From NCBI GenBank assembly GCA_934464585.1, contig CAKSJY010000003.1, positions 1 to 64,000 of the forward strand: a DNA stretch of 64,000 nucleotides, in the 5' to 3' direction. The stretch is from an uncultured Eubacteriales bacterium. Its GTDB lineage: Bacteria > Bacillota > Clostridia > Oscillospirales > Acutalibacteraceae. How positions within the stretch are numbered: position 1 is the stretch's first letter; every line of letters starts with the position of its first letter. The position numbers and the translations under genes were made by a program. The notes beneath the pieces were generated by a model. It worked only from the letters and a program-made list of their open reading frames with translations, was not told the DNA's origin and ran no database searches. Shown here one piece after another: positions 15,833 to 25,401 of the stretch.

Positions 15833-16936
15833 TTGAAATTCAGTTGTAACAAACAAAACCTTGTAGATGCAGTAAGTAATGTTCAAAGATCTGTATCGTC
15901 AAAGTCGACGATACCTGCATTAGAAGGAATTTTAATAAAAGCTCAAAACCAGAAAATAGAATTGTATGGATACAATCTAGAGTTAGGTATAAAAACATAC
16001 ATAGATGCGAATGTCCAAGAGAACGGAGAAATTGTACTAAACGCAAAACTATTTTCTGATATAGTAAGATCTCTTCCCGATGAAACAGTGCTAATTTCAT
16101 CTAACGAAAAACTTACTACAGAAATAAAAAGTGGTCATAGTGAATTTTCGATCGTTGGAATAAGTGCAGAGGATTTTCCGGAATTACCATTTATTGACCA
16201 TACAGAAGAAATATCAATACCAGCACTCGTGCTTAAAAGCATGATAAAGCAAACCCTATATGCAATATCTGAAAATGACTCTAAACCGGTACATACCGGT
16301 ACATTATTCGATATTAAAAATGGTGAAATAAAGCTTGTATCTGTCGATGGTTACCGTCTTGCACTACGAAAAGAAAGGATAGATTATTTGGGAGAAGCAA
16401 GTTTTGTTGTTCCTAAGAAAACACTAATGGAAGTTATAAAGCTTATTCCAGATATAACAGACAATATTAGCCTAATGGTTGCAGACAGACATATTATTAT
16501 TAAGATCGATAATTATTCAGTAGTATCAAGATTGCTTGATGGTGAATTCTTAGACTATAATGCAGCAATTCCTTCAGACTTTAAAACAGAATCTAAAATT
16601 AATACAAGAGAATTTATTAACAGTACCGAAAGGGTATCGCTTTTAGTAACAGATAGACTTAAAAGCCCAATTCGCTGTGTTATATCTGAAGATGAAATAA
16701 AGATGTCTTGTTCAACCTCAATTGGAAGAGCACACGATGAATTTAATTGTCCGATAAACGGTGAAAGTGTAGAGATAGGTTTCAATAACAGATATTTATT
16801 AGAAGCCCTAAAAAATACAGATACAGATGAAATATTAATTCAACTTAGCGGACCGTTAAGTCCAATGAAAATATTACCAAGTTCAGGGGATTCGTTTGTA
16901 TTTCTTGTCTTGCCGGTAAGGCTAAAATCAGAATAA
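15833..16936 (+). CDS. dnaN: DNA polymerase III beta sliding clamp
   Basis: Ring-shaped processivity clamp of the replicative polymerase; also binds other repair and replication proteins. 367 aa from the TTG at 15833. GGAAGG (15818-15823) lies 9 nt before that TTG, whereas it directly abuts an in-frame ATG at 15824, and the family begins MKFxxxK, which fits the TTG. Three clamp repeats are expected; visible landmarks are VSSKSTIPALEGI near the N-terminus, VDGYRLALR (about 175-183) and the C-terminal LPVRL. It follows dnaA and the second half of oriC. Confidence 0.98.
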   Translation: MKFSCNKQNLVDAVSNVQRSVSSKSTIPALEGILIKAQNQKIELYGYNLELGIKTYIDANVQENGEIVLNAKLFSDIVRSLPDETVLISSNEKLTTEIKSGHSEFSIVGISAEDFPELPFIDHTEEISIPALVLKSMIKQTLYAISENDSKPVHTGTLFDIKNGEIKLVSVDGYRLALRKERIDYLGEASFVVPKKTLMEVIKLIPDITDNISLMVADRHIIIKIDNYSVVSRLLDGEFLDYNAAIPSDFKTESKINTREFINSTERVSLLVTDRLKSPIRCVISEDEIKMSCSTSIGRAHDEFNCPINGESVEIGFNNRYLLEALKNTDTDEILIQLSGPLSPMKILPSSGDSFVFLVLPVRLKSE

Positions 16937-16947
16937 GAGGCTAAATT

Positions 16948-17166
16948 ATGGATAAAAAAATAATTGAAATAGATACCGAATATATCAAGCTTGATTCTTT
17001 TTTGAAGTATGTCGGTATTGCAGAGACAGGTGGTCAAGCAAAACACCTGGTTACAGATTCAAAGGTATTAGTTAATGGAGAAATTTGCTTAATGAGGGGT
17101 AAAAAACTTCATAATAAAGACCAAGTTGTATATAATGGAGAACTCTATGAGGTTTCGGCTAAATGA
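16948..17166 (+). CDS. yaaA: S4-domain RNA-binding protein YaaA (RlbA)
   Basis: 72-aa single S4 domain protein found between dnaN and recF in most Firmicutes; implicated in ribosome assembly. The S4 core runs from YIKLDSFLKYVGIAETGGQAK (12-32) to VLVNGEICLMRGKKL (about 39-53). Its stop codon overlaps the recF ATG (ATGA), so the two are translationally coupled. Confidence 0.95.
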   Translation: MDKKIIEIDTEYIKLDSFLKYVGIAETGGQAKHLVTDSKVLVNGEICLMRGKKLHNKDQVVYNGELYEVSAK

Positions 17167-18260
17167 GGATTCAAGGTTTAGAACTTGAAAATTACAGGAA
17201 TTTCGACAAGGAACACTTTAATCCAAACCCCGGAATTAATATAATATACGGTGACAATGCTCAGGGAAAAACTAATTTAATTGAGGCTATTTGGCTTTTT
17301 ACCGGAGGGAGATCTTTCAGTGGAGCAAAGGATATAGAACTTGTAAAGTTCGGTACCGATTATGCAAAACTTAATCTAGAATTTTTAGCTTTAGAGCGAG
17401 AGCAGGAAGCTGAAATTAATATTATGGAAAAACGACGAAAAGTTTCTTTAAATAAAGTCGAAAAAAAATCCCCTTCGGCACTTATAGGAGCCTTTTGTGC
17501 TGTAGTATTTTCTCCGTCACACCTTTCACTGGTTAAAGACGGACCTTTAAAAAGAAGACGTTTTTTAGATGCGGCACTTTGCCAAATGAAACCTAAATAT
17601 TGTTCTGCCCTTTTAAGGTATAATCATACACTCGGGCAAAGAAATGCTTTACTAAAAGAAGCAAAAGCTAATCGTCCGCTTTTAGAAACACTTGATATTT
17701 GGGATAGGAATTTATCGTTATATGGTTCTCTAATCATTAAAGAACGCCTTAATTATGTCTCGATACTTGAAGCAAAAGCCGGAGAATTTTATCGAGGTAT
17801 TTCAGACGGAAAAGAGGAATTTTCTGTTTTATACAAGTCAAATCTTATAAAAAGTGGTATAATAGATAATATCGAAGAGTCTTTTTTCTCTGCGCTCGAG
17901 GCGCATCGTGAAGAAGATTTACTTTTGGGATATACAAGTGTTGGTCCGCATCGTGATGACTTAGTTTTAAAAGTTAATAATTTAAATGCAAAATCATTTG
18001 CTTCACAAGGTCAGCAACGATCTTGCGTTTTATCATTAAAGCTTGCTGAAGCAGAAATATTTATGAAAAATACAGGCCAAAAACCCATAATATTACTTGA
18101 TGATGTTATGAGTGAACTTGATGCAAAAAGGCAAACATATTTGATGGAATCAATTAAAGATTGGCAGGTGCTTTTAACTTGCTGCGATCCTGATAATATT
18201 ATTAGATTAGATTATCCTCAAAAGTTCGAAATAAAAAATGGAAAAATAAATTCTTTTTAA
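17163..18260 (+). CDS. recF: DNA replication and repair protein RecF
   Basis: SMC-like ATPase that with RecO and RecR loads RecA on gapped DNA. 365 aa, normal. Walker A GDNAQGKTN (about 31-39); N-terminal LELENYRNFD; ABC signature region SFASQGQQRS (about 280-289); Walker B ILLDDVMSELDAKR (about 318-331). Starts at ATG overlapping yaaA by 4 bp; remB follows after 10 nt. Confidence 0.97.
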   Translation: MRIQGLELENYRNFDKEHFNPNPGINIIYGDNAQGKTNLIEAIWLFTGGRSFSGAKDIELVKFGTDYAKLNLEFLALEREQEAEINIMEKRRKVSLNKVEKKSPSALIGAFCAVVFSPSHLSLVKDGPLKRRRFLDAALCQMKPKYCSALLRYNHTLGQRNALLKEAKANRPLLETLDIWDRNLSLYGSLIIKERLNYVSILEAKAGEFYRGISDGKEEFSVLYKSNLIKSGIIDNIEESFFSALEAHREEDLLLGYTSVGPHRDDLVLKVNNLNAKSFASQGQQRSCVLSLKLAEAEIFMKNTGQKPIILLDDVMSELDAKRQTYLMESIKDWQVLLTCCDPDNIIRLDYPQKFEIKNGKINSF

Positions 18261-18270
18261 GGAGCAAAAA

Positions 18271-18558
18271 ATGTATCTTCACCTTGGAAATGATGTTGTA
18301 ATACCCACAGACGAAATTATAGGAATATTCGATTTAGATAAGTCCACAGTAAAAAAGGTAACGAGGGATTATCTTAGAATATCGGAACAAAATGGCGAAG
18401 TTATAAATGTTTCAAGTGAACTACCAAAATCATTTGTTGTATGTGAGAATAACAAAAAGAATTTGGTGTATATAAACCAAATTTCTTCGGCAACACTTTT
18501 GAAACGAATGGAATCTTTAAATAATTTATGCGACCTTAAACGAGTTGAAAAGGAGTAA
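18271..18558 (+). CDS. remB: RemB-like DUF370 protein
   Basis: 95-aa member of the DUF370/RemB (YaaB) family, which contributes to biofilm-matrix gene activation in Bacillus and is often encoded between recF and gyrB. Visible core: MYLHLGNDVVIPTDEIIGIFD (1-21) and YINQISSATLLKRM near the C-terminus. The ATG follows AAGGAG. Biochemical role in this organism is inferred only from family and position. Confidence 0.9.
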   Translation: MYLHLGNDVVIPTDEIIGIFDLDKSTVKKVTRDYLRISEQNGEVINVSSELPKSFVVCENNKKNLVYINQISSATLLKRMESLNNLCDLKRVEKE

Positions 18559-18563
18559 ATTAT

Positions 18564-19007
18564 ATGAGAAAAAAAAGTCTTCCTCGTTGTCCGTATTGTG
18601 GCAAACCGCTGAACTTTTTTGAAAGCTTTATAGTAAAAAATAAAGGAAAATATTATTGCAGTGCATGCTCAAAAAAATCAGCAGTTACTTTTGAGGAATG
18701 GATGTATAAATTTTCTTGGGTATGCGAGCTGGTTTCTTTTGCTATTTTAGCGGTTCTTGTATTATTTACAGAATCAAAAAGCCTTCTTTGTCTGCTTGTT
18801 GTTGTAATGCCATTTTTAGTTTTTTATATAGTTGTACCCTTTTCTGTAGTTTTAGAACCGTGCAAACAAGTTAATTTAAAAACGGTAGTGGAAAGGGCTA
18901 AAATAAGAAATGACCATACACAGAGCTTTTCGAAGATTGGAAAAGAATTTCAAAATGATAGACGAAAAATTAATCATATTGAAAGTTTCCCAAAGGACAA
19001 TAGCTAG
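18564..19007 (+). CDS. Zinc-ribbon membrane protein, unknown function
   Basis: 147-aa protein. An N-terminal zinc ribbon is formed by CPYCGK (9-14) and CSACSK (about 33-38), followed by two hydrophobic segments (about 53-68 and 74-92) and a charged C-terminal tail without further motifs. A good ribosome site (AAAAGGAG) precedes the ATG, and it follows remB by 5 nt, so it is in the recF operon. I do not recognise the family beyond its architecture. Confidence 0.8.
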   Translation: MRKKSLPRCPYCGKPLNFFESFIVKNKGKYYCSACSKKSAVTFEEWMYKFSWVCELVSFAILAVLVLFTESKSLLCLLVVVMPFLVFYIVVPFSVVLEPCKQVNLKTVVERAKIRNDHTQSFSKIGKEFQNDRRKINHIESFPKDNS

Positions 19008-19124
19008 TTTGACATAGATTATTTTATAAAATAAAAATCCTGAGAATAATCTCGAAGGATAATTTAATAAAACAGAGAATTATAACCATAATCGGTTTTA
19101 TTTATAGAAATTGGAGGACTAACC

Positions 19125-21068
19125 GTGGAAAATACTGATATAACTCAGACTAATCAAGAATACGGAGCAAATGAAATACAGGTCTTAGAAGGTCTTGAGG
19201 CTGTAAGAAAAAGACCGGGAATGTATATAGGATCAACCGGTCCAAGAGGACTTCATCATTTGGTATATGAGATAGTCGATAATGCAATTGATGAGGCTTT
19301 AGCCGGATATTGCGATAAAATAGATGTAAAAATATTACCGGGAAATATAATAAAAGTAATTGATAACGGTAGAGGTATTCCTGTCGGAAAACACGCAAAA
19401 ATGGGAATTCCGGCAGTAACGGTTGTCTTTACAATCCTTCATGCCGGCGGAAAGTTCGGCGGTGGCGGATATAAGGTTTCGGGAGGACTTCATGGAGTTG
19501 GTGCATCTGTTGTTAATGCATTATCTCAATGGCTTGAAGTAAAGGTCTTTGATGGCGAACATATATATATGCAAAAATTTGAACGTGGTGTTGCTACAAC
19601 AGAACTTGAAGTAATTGGCGATACAACTAGAAAAGGAACAGAAGTTACTTTCTTAGCCGATCCTCTTATATTTGCAGAAACAACAGAATATGATTATTCT
19701 ATTTTGGAAACAAGACTAAGAGAACAAGCTTTCCTTAATGCAGGGATACATATAGAATTATCTGATGAGAGAGATCCTGAAAATATTATTACAAATAATT
19801 TTCTTTATGAAGGCGGTGTATCAAGCTTTGTTGAGTATATACATAAAAAGCGTGCATTAGAAGTCTTACATAAAGACGTTATCCATTTCTCAAAGTCGTT
19901 AGATGATGATACCGCTTATGCGGAGATAGCAATGCAATACAACGATAGCTATAATGAGTTGATATTATCTTTTGCTAATAATATACATACTACTGACGGC
20001 GGAACTCACGAAGAAGGCTTTAAAAGGGCCTTAACAAGGGTAATGAATGACTATGCAAGAAAATATAATATACTTAAAGAGAATGATAAGAACTTTTCCG
20101 GCGATGACTTAAGAGAAGGATTAACTGTTATAATTAGTGTTAAGCTTAAAGAAGCACAGTTTGAAGGACAGACCAAAGCAAGGCTTGGAAATACTTCGGT
20201 AAGGTCACTTGTCGATAGCTTGGTAAGTGAAAAGTTAAAAACATATCTTGAGGAAAATCCATCGACAGCAAAGGCCATATTCGAAAAGGCAATGGCAGCA
20301 TCTAGAGCAAGAGAAGCTGCCAAAAAAGCAAGAGATATGGTAAGAAGAAAGTCCGCTTTGGAATCTGCAGCATTACCCGGGAAATTGGCAGATTGTCAAT
20401 CGAAAAATCCGGAGGAAACAGAGATATATATCGTCGAGGGAGATTCTGCGGGAGGTTCAGCAAAAGGCGGCAGAGACAGAAGGTTTCAGGCAATCCTTCC
20501 CTTATGGGGAAAGATGCTTAATGTCGAAAAGGCAAGGCTTGACAGAGTATACGGCAACGATAAACTTATGCCAGTTATTACAGCTTTAGGTTGCGGAATC
20601 GGTGATGAGTTCAATATTGAAAAGCTAAGATATGGTAAGGTTATTATTATGGCCGATGCCGATGTCGACGGCTCACATATTAGAACATTGCTTTTAACGT
20701 TTTTCTTTAGGTTTATGAGACCACTTGTAGAAAATGGAAACATATACATAGCTCAACCACCGCTTTACAGAATAAGCAAATCGAAAAAAACTCACTATTA
20801 TGCTTATTCAGACGAGCAAAGAGATAAGATACTATCTGAACTTGGCGGTAATACAGATATTCAAAGATATAAAGGTCTTGGTGAGATGGATTCAGAACAA
20901 CTTTGGGAGACTACAATGGATCCACAAAGAAGGACTATGATAAAAATAGGCCTTGAAGATGCAGCAGTTGCCGATGAAATATTCACTATTTTAATGGGTG
21001 ACAAGGTTGAACCAAGAAGAAACTTTATTGAGAAAAACGCAAGATACGTTCAAAACTTGGATGTATAA
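19125..21068 (+). CDS. gyrB: DNA gyrase subunit B
   Basis: ATPase subunit of DNA gyrase, which introduces negative supercoils. 647 aa. GHKL ATPase domain with EIVDNAIDEALAGY (about 49-62) and GRGIPVG (about 82-88); the transducer domain follows; TOPRIM motif EGDSAGGSAKGGRDR (about 437-451) and DADVDGSHIRTLLL. The C-terminus ends RRNFIEKNARYVQNLDV. GTG start with GGAGG upstream. A possible small hairpin (ATCCT...AGGAT) lies at 19037-19060 in the leader. A near-match to the Noc-binding site lies inside at 20372-20385. Confidence 0.98.
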   Translation: MENTDITQTNQEYGANEIQVLEGLEAVRKRPGMYIGSTGPRGLHHLVYEIVDNAIDEALAGYCDKIDVKILPGNIIKVIDNGRGIPVGKHAKMGIPAVTVVFTILHAGGKFGGGGYKVSGGLHGVGASVVNALSQWLEVKVFDGEHIYMQKFERGVATTELEVIGDTTRKGTEVTFLADPLIFAETTEYDYSILETRLREQAFLNAGIHIELSDERDPENIITNNFLYEGGVSSFVEYIHKKRALEVLHKDVIHFSKSLDDDTAYAEIAMQYNDSYNELILSFANNIHTTDGGTHEEGFKRALTRVMNDYARKYNILKENDKNFSGDDLREGLTVIISVKLKEAQFEGQTKARLGNTSVRSLVDSLVSEKLKTYLEENPSTAKAIFEKAMAASRAREAAKKARDMVRRKSALESAALPGKLADCQSKNPEETEIYIVEGDSAGGSAKGGRDRRFQAILPLWGKMLNVEKARLDRVYGNDKLMPVITALGCGIGDEFNIEKLRYGKVIIMADADVDGSHIRTLLLTFFFRFMRPLVENGNIYIAQPPLYRISKSKKTHYYAYSDEQRDKILSELGGNTDIQRYKGLGEMDSEQLWETTMDPQRRTMIKIGLEDAAVADEIFTILMGDKVEPRRNFIEKNARYVQNLDV

Positions 21069-21153
21069 GCTTTAAATATAATTACTAATGGTTTTTAAAA
21101 AACGAAATATTACAAATAGAAAACTATTTTAAACTTTATTAAAGGAGTAAGAA

Positions 21154-21843
21154 ATGAAAGATTACGATACGGCACCTTCCGGTCATTTATCAAACGAGAA
21201 GAATAATGATGAGGTTCGACGATGTGTAAGAGAAAATCAAGGGGATAATCATCCTACTCAAGAAGATATGGAGGATAATCCGCTTTGGGATGGTTCTGAA
21301 ACAGAGCTTATAGCAGATGATGATGCTTTAATTTACGAAGAACAACAAACAGGTATTAAGTTGGAATATACCCTAAAGTATGAGGAAATTTTGTCTTGCT
21401 TAAAGTTGATTTCCGGTAGCAATGAAAAAACTAAAAGCACTATCATAAAGACTGTAATACTTTTCATTTTAGCGATTGGGTTTATTATAGAATTTGCAGT
21501 ATTGCATAGTGTTATGGGTTTGGTGTTTGGTATATTGTGTATTATTATGGCTTTAGCAATTAAGTTTGTGCCAGGTATGATTATGAGTAACACAGCCCGA
21601 GAAATAACTACGGATAAGGCAATGTATGTTGAGGTCTATCCGGATAATTTGGTTGTTGGTAAAAATGGAGTTGAAACTGAAATTCCCCTTGATGGATCAT
21701 GCAAGTTTAAGGAATTTGAAAACCTATTTATACTTTTTCCTGAAAAAGGAGAAATGCTTGCAATTCCGATACGTGCGATAGAACCAGACTTTTTGGCAGA
21801 TATCCAAGCGATCTTGACAGCAGGTACACAACCACAAGATTAA
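21154..21843 (+). CDS. YcxB-like membrane protein
   Basis: 229-aa protein. The first ~75 residues are acidic and low-complexity; two membrane segments follow (about 103-120 and 122-143). The C-terminal part resembles the YcxB-like domain (CKFKEFENLFILFPEKGEM, with IPIRAIE near the end). Function unknown. The position between gyrB and gyrA suggests co-transcription; AAAGGAG precedes the ATG. Confidence 0.75.
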   Translation: MKDYDTAPSGHLSNEKNNDEVRRCVRENQGDNHPTQEDMEDNPLWDGSETELIADDDALIYEEQQTGIKLEYTLKYEEILSCLKLISGSNEKTKSTIIKTVILFILAIGFIIEFAVLHSVMGLVFGILCIIMALAIKFVPGMIMSNTAREITTDKAMYVEVYPDNLVVGKNGVETEIPLDGSCKFKEFENLFILFPEKGEMLAIPIRAIEPDFLADIQAILTAGTQPQD

Positions 21844-21906
21844 AACTTATACATTTATTTTAATAAATTTTTAAAATAGAGCAAAATAGCAAAAGAGGGT
21901 GTTGGA

Positions 21907-24414
21907 GTGAATCCCGGAGAGACAAACGAAAATCAAATAAACAACGGAAAAATTATAGATGTAGACATAGAAAGAGAAATGCAAAAATCATTTTTGGATT
22001 ACTCTATGTCGGTTATAGTATCAAGAGCATTGCCTGATGTAAGAGATGGACTAAAACCTGTACACAGAAGAATATTATATACGCTTTTCGAAAATAACTT
22101 GGGTCCTGATAAAGCATATAGAAAGTGTGCGGATACAGTAGGTTCTGTGTTGGGAAGATACCACCCTCATGGTGACGCCTCGGTTTACGATGCGTTGGTA
22201 CGTTTAGCACAAGACTTTTCAATGAGATATACATTAGTCGATGGCCATGGTAACTTTGGTTCGGTCGATGGTGACCCACCGGCAGCTTATCGTTATACTG
22301 AATCAAGAATGAGCAAAATGGCAGTTGAGATGCTAACAGATATCGATAAGGAAACTGTCGATTTCATCTCAAACTATGACGATCGTTTAAAGGAACCGAC
22401 AGTATTACCTTCAAGATTTCCAAATCTTTTGGTAAACGGTTCAACAGGTATTGCAGTCGGTATGGCTACAAATATTCCACCACATAATTTAGGCGAAGTT
22501 ATAGACGCAATCTGCGCTTTAATAGATAATCCGGATGCTGAGCTGGACGAGCTTATGGCATATATAAAAGGACCCGACTTCCCTACCGGAGCAAAGATTA
22601 TGGGTAGATCCGGAATAAGAGCAGCATATGCAACCGGCAGAGGAAAAATCACTGTACGAGCTTGTGCGGAAATTGTTGAGGAAAAAAACGGCAGATTTAA
22701 AATTATTGTTACAGAATTACCGTATCAGGTCAATAAAGCAAGACTTATCGAGAGTATTGCCGATATGGTAAAAGACAAACGTATAGAGGGGATCTCGAAT
22801 ATAGATGACCATTCCGACAGAAACGGTATGCATATTGAAATTGATGTAAAAAGAGATGCCTCTCCGCAAATAGTCTTAAACCATCTTTATACATACACAC
22901 AAATGCAAACAACCTTTGGTGTTATAATGCTTGCAATTGTAAACGGCGAACCCAAAATTTTGACGTTAAAACAAATGCTTACACATTATATTGAATTCCA
23001 AGTCGATGTTGTGAGAAGAAGAACCGAATTTGATCTTAAAAAAGCAGAAGAAAGAGCCCATATTTTAGAGGGATTAAAAATCGCACTCGATAATATAGAT
23101 GAAGTTATCGAAATATTAAGATCATCAAAGTCAATACCAGACGGAAAAAGCAGACTTTCCGAAAGATTTGGTCTGGACGATATTCAAACACAAGCAATCG
23201 TACAGATGCCTTTAGGACGTTTAACAGGTCTTGAAAGAAGCAAAATTGAGGATGAACTAAGTAACTTATTTGCAAAAATCAGTGAATTTAAGGATATACT
23301 TTCTAGTCACGAAAAACTTTTAGGAATTGTTAAAACTGAAATTACAGAGATAAAAAGAAAGTTTGCAGACGAAAGAAGAACAGAGATTCTCGCTGTTAGC
23401 GGTGAAGTTGATATAGAAGACCTTATCCCGAAAGAAGAATGTGTTTTAACTCTTACAAACTTTGGATATGTAAAACGCCAAAAAGTCGATACATATCACA
23501 CTCAAAGACGTGGCGGTAGAGGCGTTACCGGCATGACAACAAGAGAGGAAGATGTTGCGGCAGAAATGTTTGTAACAAATACTCACGACTATATTATGCT
23601 ATTTACAAATATGGGCAGGGTATATAGGATTAAGTGTTATGAAATACCTGAAGGTTCCAGAACATCAAAGGGTATGAATGTTGCAAATCTAATCCCAATA
23701 GAGGGAGAAGAAAAGGTAACATCTATGATTAGAGTTCCTGAGTTTGATGAGGAAACATATCTTGTTATGATTACTCAAAAGGGTATAATCAAGAGGACAT
23801 TGTTAAATGCGTATAATACCGCAAGAAAAGGCGGATTAATCGCTATTGACTTAGATGATGACGATAGGCTTTCATGGGTTAAAATGACCAAAGGAAACGA
23901 TGATTTGATAGTTGCAACCCAAATGGGTAAATCGATTAGATTCTCAGAAGAAGATGTAAGAGCAGTAGGACGTACTGCAAGAGGTGTTCGCTCGATAATA
24001 TTACAAGAGGACGATAAGGTTGTTGGAATGTGTGTTGCGAGTGAGGGAGAACGCGTACTTACTGTTTCAGAAACAGGATATGGTAGACTTTCTAGCCTTG
24101 ATGACTATAGATTACAGTCAAGAGGCGGAAAAGGTGTAACTAATTATCATATTGAAAAGTATGGAAAAGTTGCTACAATGACTATGGTAAACCTTGATGA
24201 TGATATCATAATGATTTCTGATAGTGGTATTATAATAAGAATACCGGCAGGCTCGATAAGAGAATGCTCGAGACCTTCAAAGGGTGTACGTGTTATGAAA
24301 CTAAATGGTGATAGCAAGGTTGTTACAGTAGCTAGAGCTCCACATCAGGAAGATGAGGATGAATTAGAAGAGGAAGAACAAAACAATGATCAACCTGAGG
24401 TAATAGAAGAGTAA
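21907..24414 (+). CDS. gyrA: DNA gyrase subunit A
   Basis: DNA cleavage-religation subunit of gyrase. 835 aa. N-terminal FLDYSMSVIVSRALPDVRDG (about 24-43); catalytic tyrosine in AAYRYTESRM (about 126-135); GyrA box QRRGGRG (about 534-540), which marks gyrase rather than topoisomerase IV and precedes the DNA-wrapping beta-pinwheel domain; acidic C-terminal tail (EDEDELEEEEQNND). GTG start. Together with gyrB it closes the origin-proximal cluster. Confidence 0.98.
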   Translation: MNPGETNENQINNGKIIDVDIEREMQKSFLDYSMSVIVSRALPDVRDGLKPVHRRILYTLFENNLGPDKAYRKCADTVGSVLGRYHPHGDASVYDALVRLAQDFSMRYTLVDGHGNFGSVDGDPPAAYRYTESRMSKMAVEMLTDIDKETVDFISNYDDRLKEPTVLPSRFPNLLVNGSTGIAVGMATNIPPHNLGEVIDAICALIDNPDAELDELMAYIKGPDFPTGAKIMGRSGIRAAYATGRGKITVRACAEIVEEKNGRFKIIVTELPYQVNKARLIESIADMVKDKRIEGISNIDDHSDRNGMHIEIDVKRDASPQIVLNHLYTYTQMQTTFGVIMLAIVNGEPKILTLKQMLTHYIEFQVDVVRRRTEFDLKKAEERAHILEGLKIALDNIDEVIEILRSSKSIPDGKSRLSERFGLDDIQTQAIVQMPLGRLTGLERSKIEDELSNLFAKISEFKDILSSHEKLLGIVKTEITEIKRKFADERRTEILAVSGEVDIEDLIPKEECVLTLTNFGYVKRQKVDTYHTQRRGGRGVTGMTTREEDVAAEMFVTNTHDYIMLFTNMGRVYRIKCYEIPEGSRTSKGMNVANLIPIEGEEKVTSMIRVPEFDEETYLVMITQKGIIKRTLLNAYNTARKGGLIAIDLDDDDRLSWVKMTKGNDDLIVATQMGKSIRFSEEDVRAVGRTARGVRSIILQEDDKVVGMCVASEGERVLTVSETGYGRLSSLDDYRLQSRGGKGVTNYHIEKYGKVATMTMVNLDDDIIMISDSGIIIRIPAGSIRECSRPSKGVRVMKLNGDSKVVTVARAPHQEDEDELEEEEQNNDQPEVIEE

Positions 24415-24786
24415 AATATACTTTAGGTATTGTTACGGTTTACGCTTAATAACGTAAAAAGTAACCTACTCCCCTACTATGTTTTAATATGTTAGACAAA
24501 ATACAAAGTAGTAATACAAAACCAGGTCCACGGATTAGACGTGGACCTGGTTAAGCTTTAGGCAGTTTTCTCATAAGTACTTGAAATTTATAATGCAAAA
24601 TACTGTTTCGGGTTTTACAATAGAGGAATATCGAGTGATGCCTGAAAATAAATCTATGATGATATTTAAATACACGTTTACTGCTTTGTACAATTAAAAG
24701 ATTATAGCCTCTTTTTGAGCAGTTTTACGCTCTATGTTTGTGGGAGGATTAGGTTATATTATAATCCGTTGTTTTTAGAATAAAAA
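24415..24786. other. Intergenic region after gyrA with a 13-bp hairpin
   Basis: A perfect 13-bp stem AACCAGGTCCACG (24520-24532)/CGTGGACCTGGTT (24540-24552) lies 106 nt after gyrA. The plus strand lacks a T-run behind it, so a plain terminator reading is weak; the minus strand has TTTT. A 34-codon ORF (24593-24697) lacks a ribosome site and is not supported. Nothing else is seen. Confidence 0.5.
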
Positions 24787-24823
24787 GATAGCCATCAAGC
24801 ATATAATTTGCTTAATGGCTATC
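24782..24823 (-). terminator. metK-GNAT operon terminator
   Basis: On the minus strand GATAGCCAT/ATGGCTATC pair (24823-24815 and 24795-24787), extended by AGC/GCT, followed by TTTTTA. It lies 29 bp after the GNAT stop codon. Confidence 0.8.
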
Positions 24824-24851
24824 GTAGCTTATATTTAAGTTTATTTCACTC

Positions 24852-25388
24852 TTACCAAGTTTGATAAGGTACAAAAGAACTTCGTTGGATAGCATATATA
24901 CAAGAGTTTTGAACTATATCGTATTTGCATATATTATTTTTTAAAGTGGCTTCGTGAGTAAATCCTGCTTTTTCAAGGCAACGCCTGGAAGCTGTATTTA
25001 TTTCAAATGTTTCGGCAAATATTCGCTCTAGCTTTGTGTGCTTAAATGCAGACTCGCACATAAACTTAATGGCTCTTGTCATAATACCTAATCCCCAATA
25101 TGGTTCACCAAGCCAATATCCGATTTCTGCAGTTTTTTTATAAATGTCATTAGGATCATTGAAGACAATGGAAATCGAACCGATTGCGTTGCCATCAAGA
25201 CTTATTGCACGACTAAATCTGCTGAAATCTGTTTCATCAAGGCAAAGATCTAAAAATGTTTTGGCGTTTTCTATTGTATAGGGATTTGGAAAATCATCTC
25301 GCAAAAAAGCCGCAATCTTTTTGTTATTAGCATAAAACGCCAAGCTTTCAGCATCTGAGTGCAAAAATGGTCTGATTTCGATTTCCAT
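24852..25388 (-). CDS. GNAT-family N-acetyltransferase (RimJ/RimL type)
   Basis: 178-aa acetyl-CoA-dependent acetyltransferase of the RimJ/RimL-like GNAT branch. Motif A: EIGYWLGEPYWGLGIMTRAI (about 106-125), where the usual Q/R-x-x-G-x-G/A is WGLGIM; motif B: NTASRRCLEKAGF (about 148-160). It starts 13 nt after metK with AGGAGG before the ATG, so it is probably controlled by the upstream SAM riboswitch. The substrate is not deducible. Confidence 0.9.
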   Translation of the reverse strand: MEIEIRPFLHSDAESLAFYANNKKIAAFLRDDFPNPYTIENAKTFLDLCLDETDFSRFSRAISLDGNAIGSISIVFNDPNDIYKKTAEIGYWLGEPYWGLGIMTRAIKFMCESAFKHTKLERIFAETFEINTASRRCLEKAGFTHEATLKNNICKYDIVQNSCIYAIQRSSFVPYQTW

Positions 25389-25401
25389 ATTAAAAAGCCT
25401 C

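Noticed and set aside
24593..24697. 34-codon ORF after gyrA
   Set aside because: No ribosome site, no recognisable product, in a non-coding gap.
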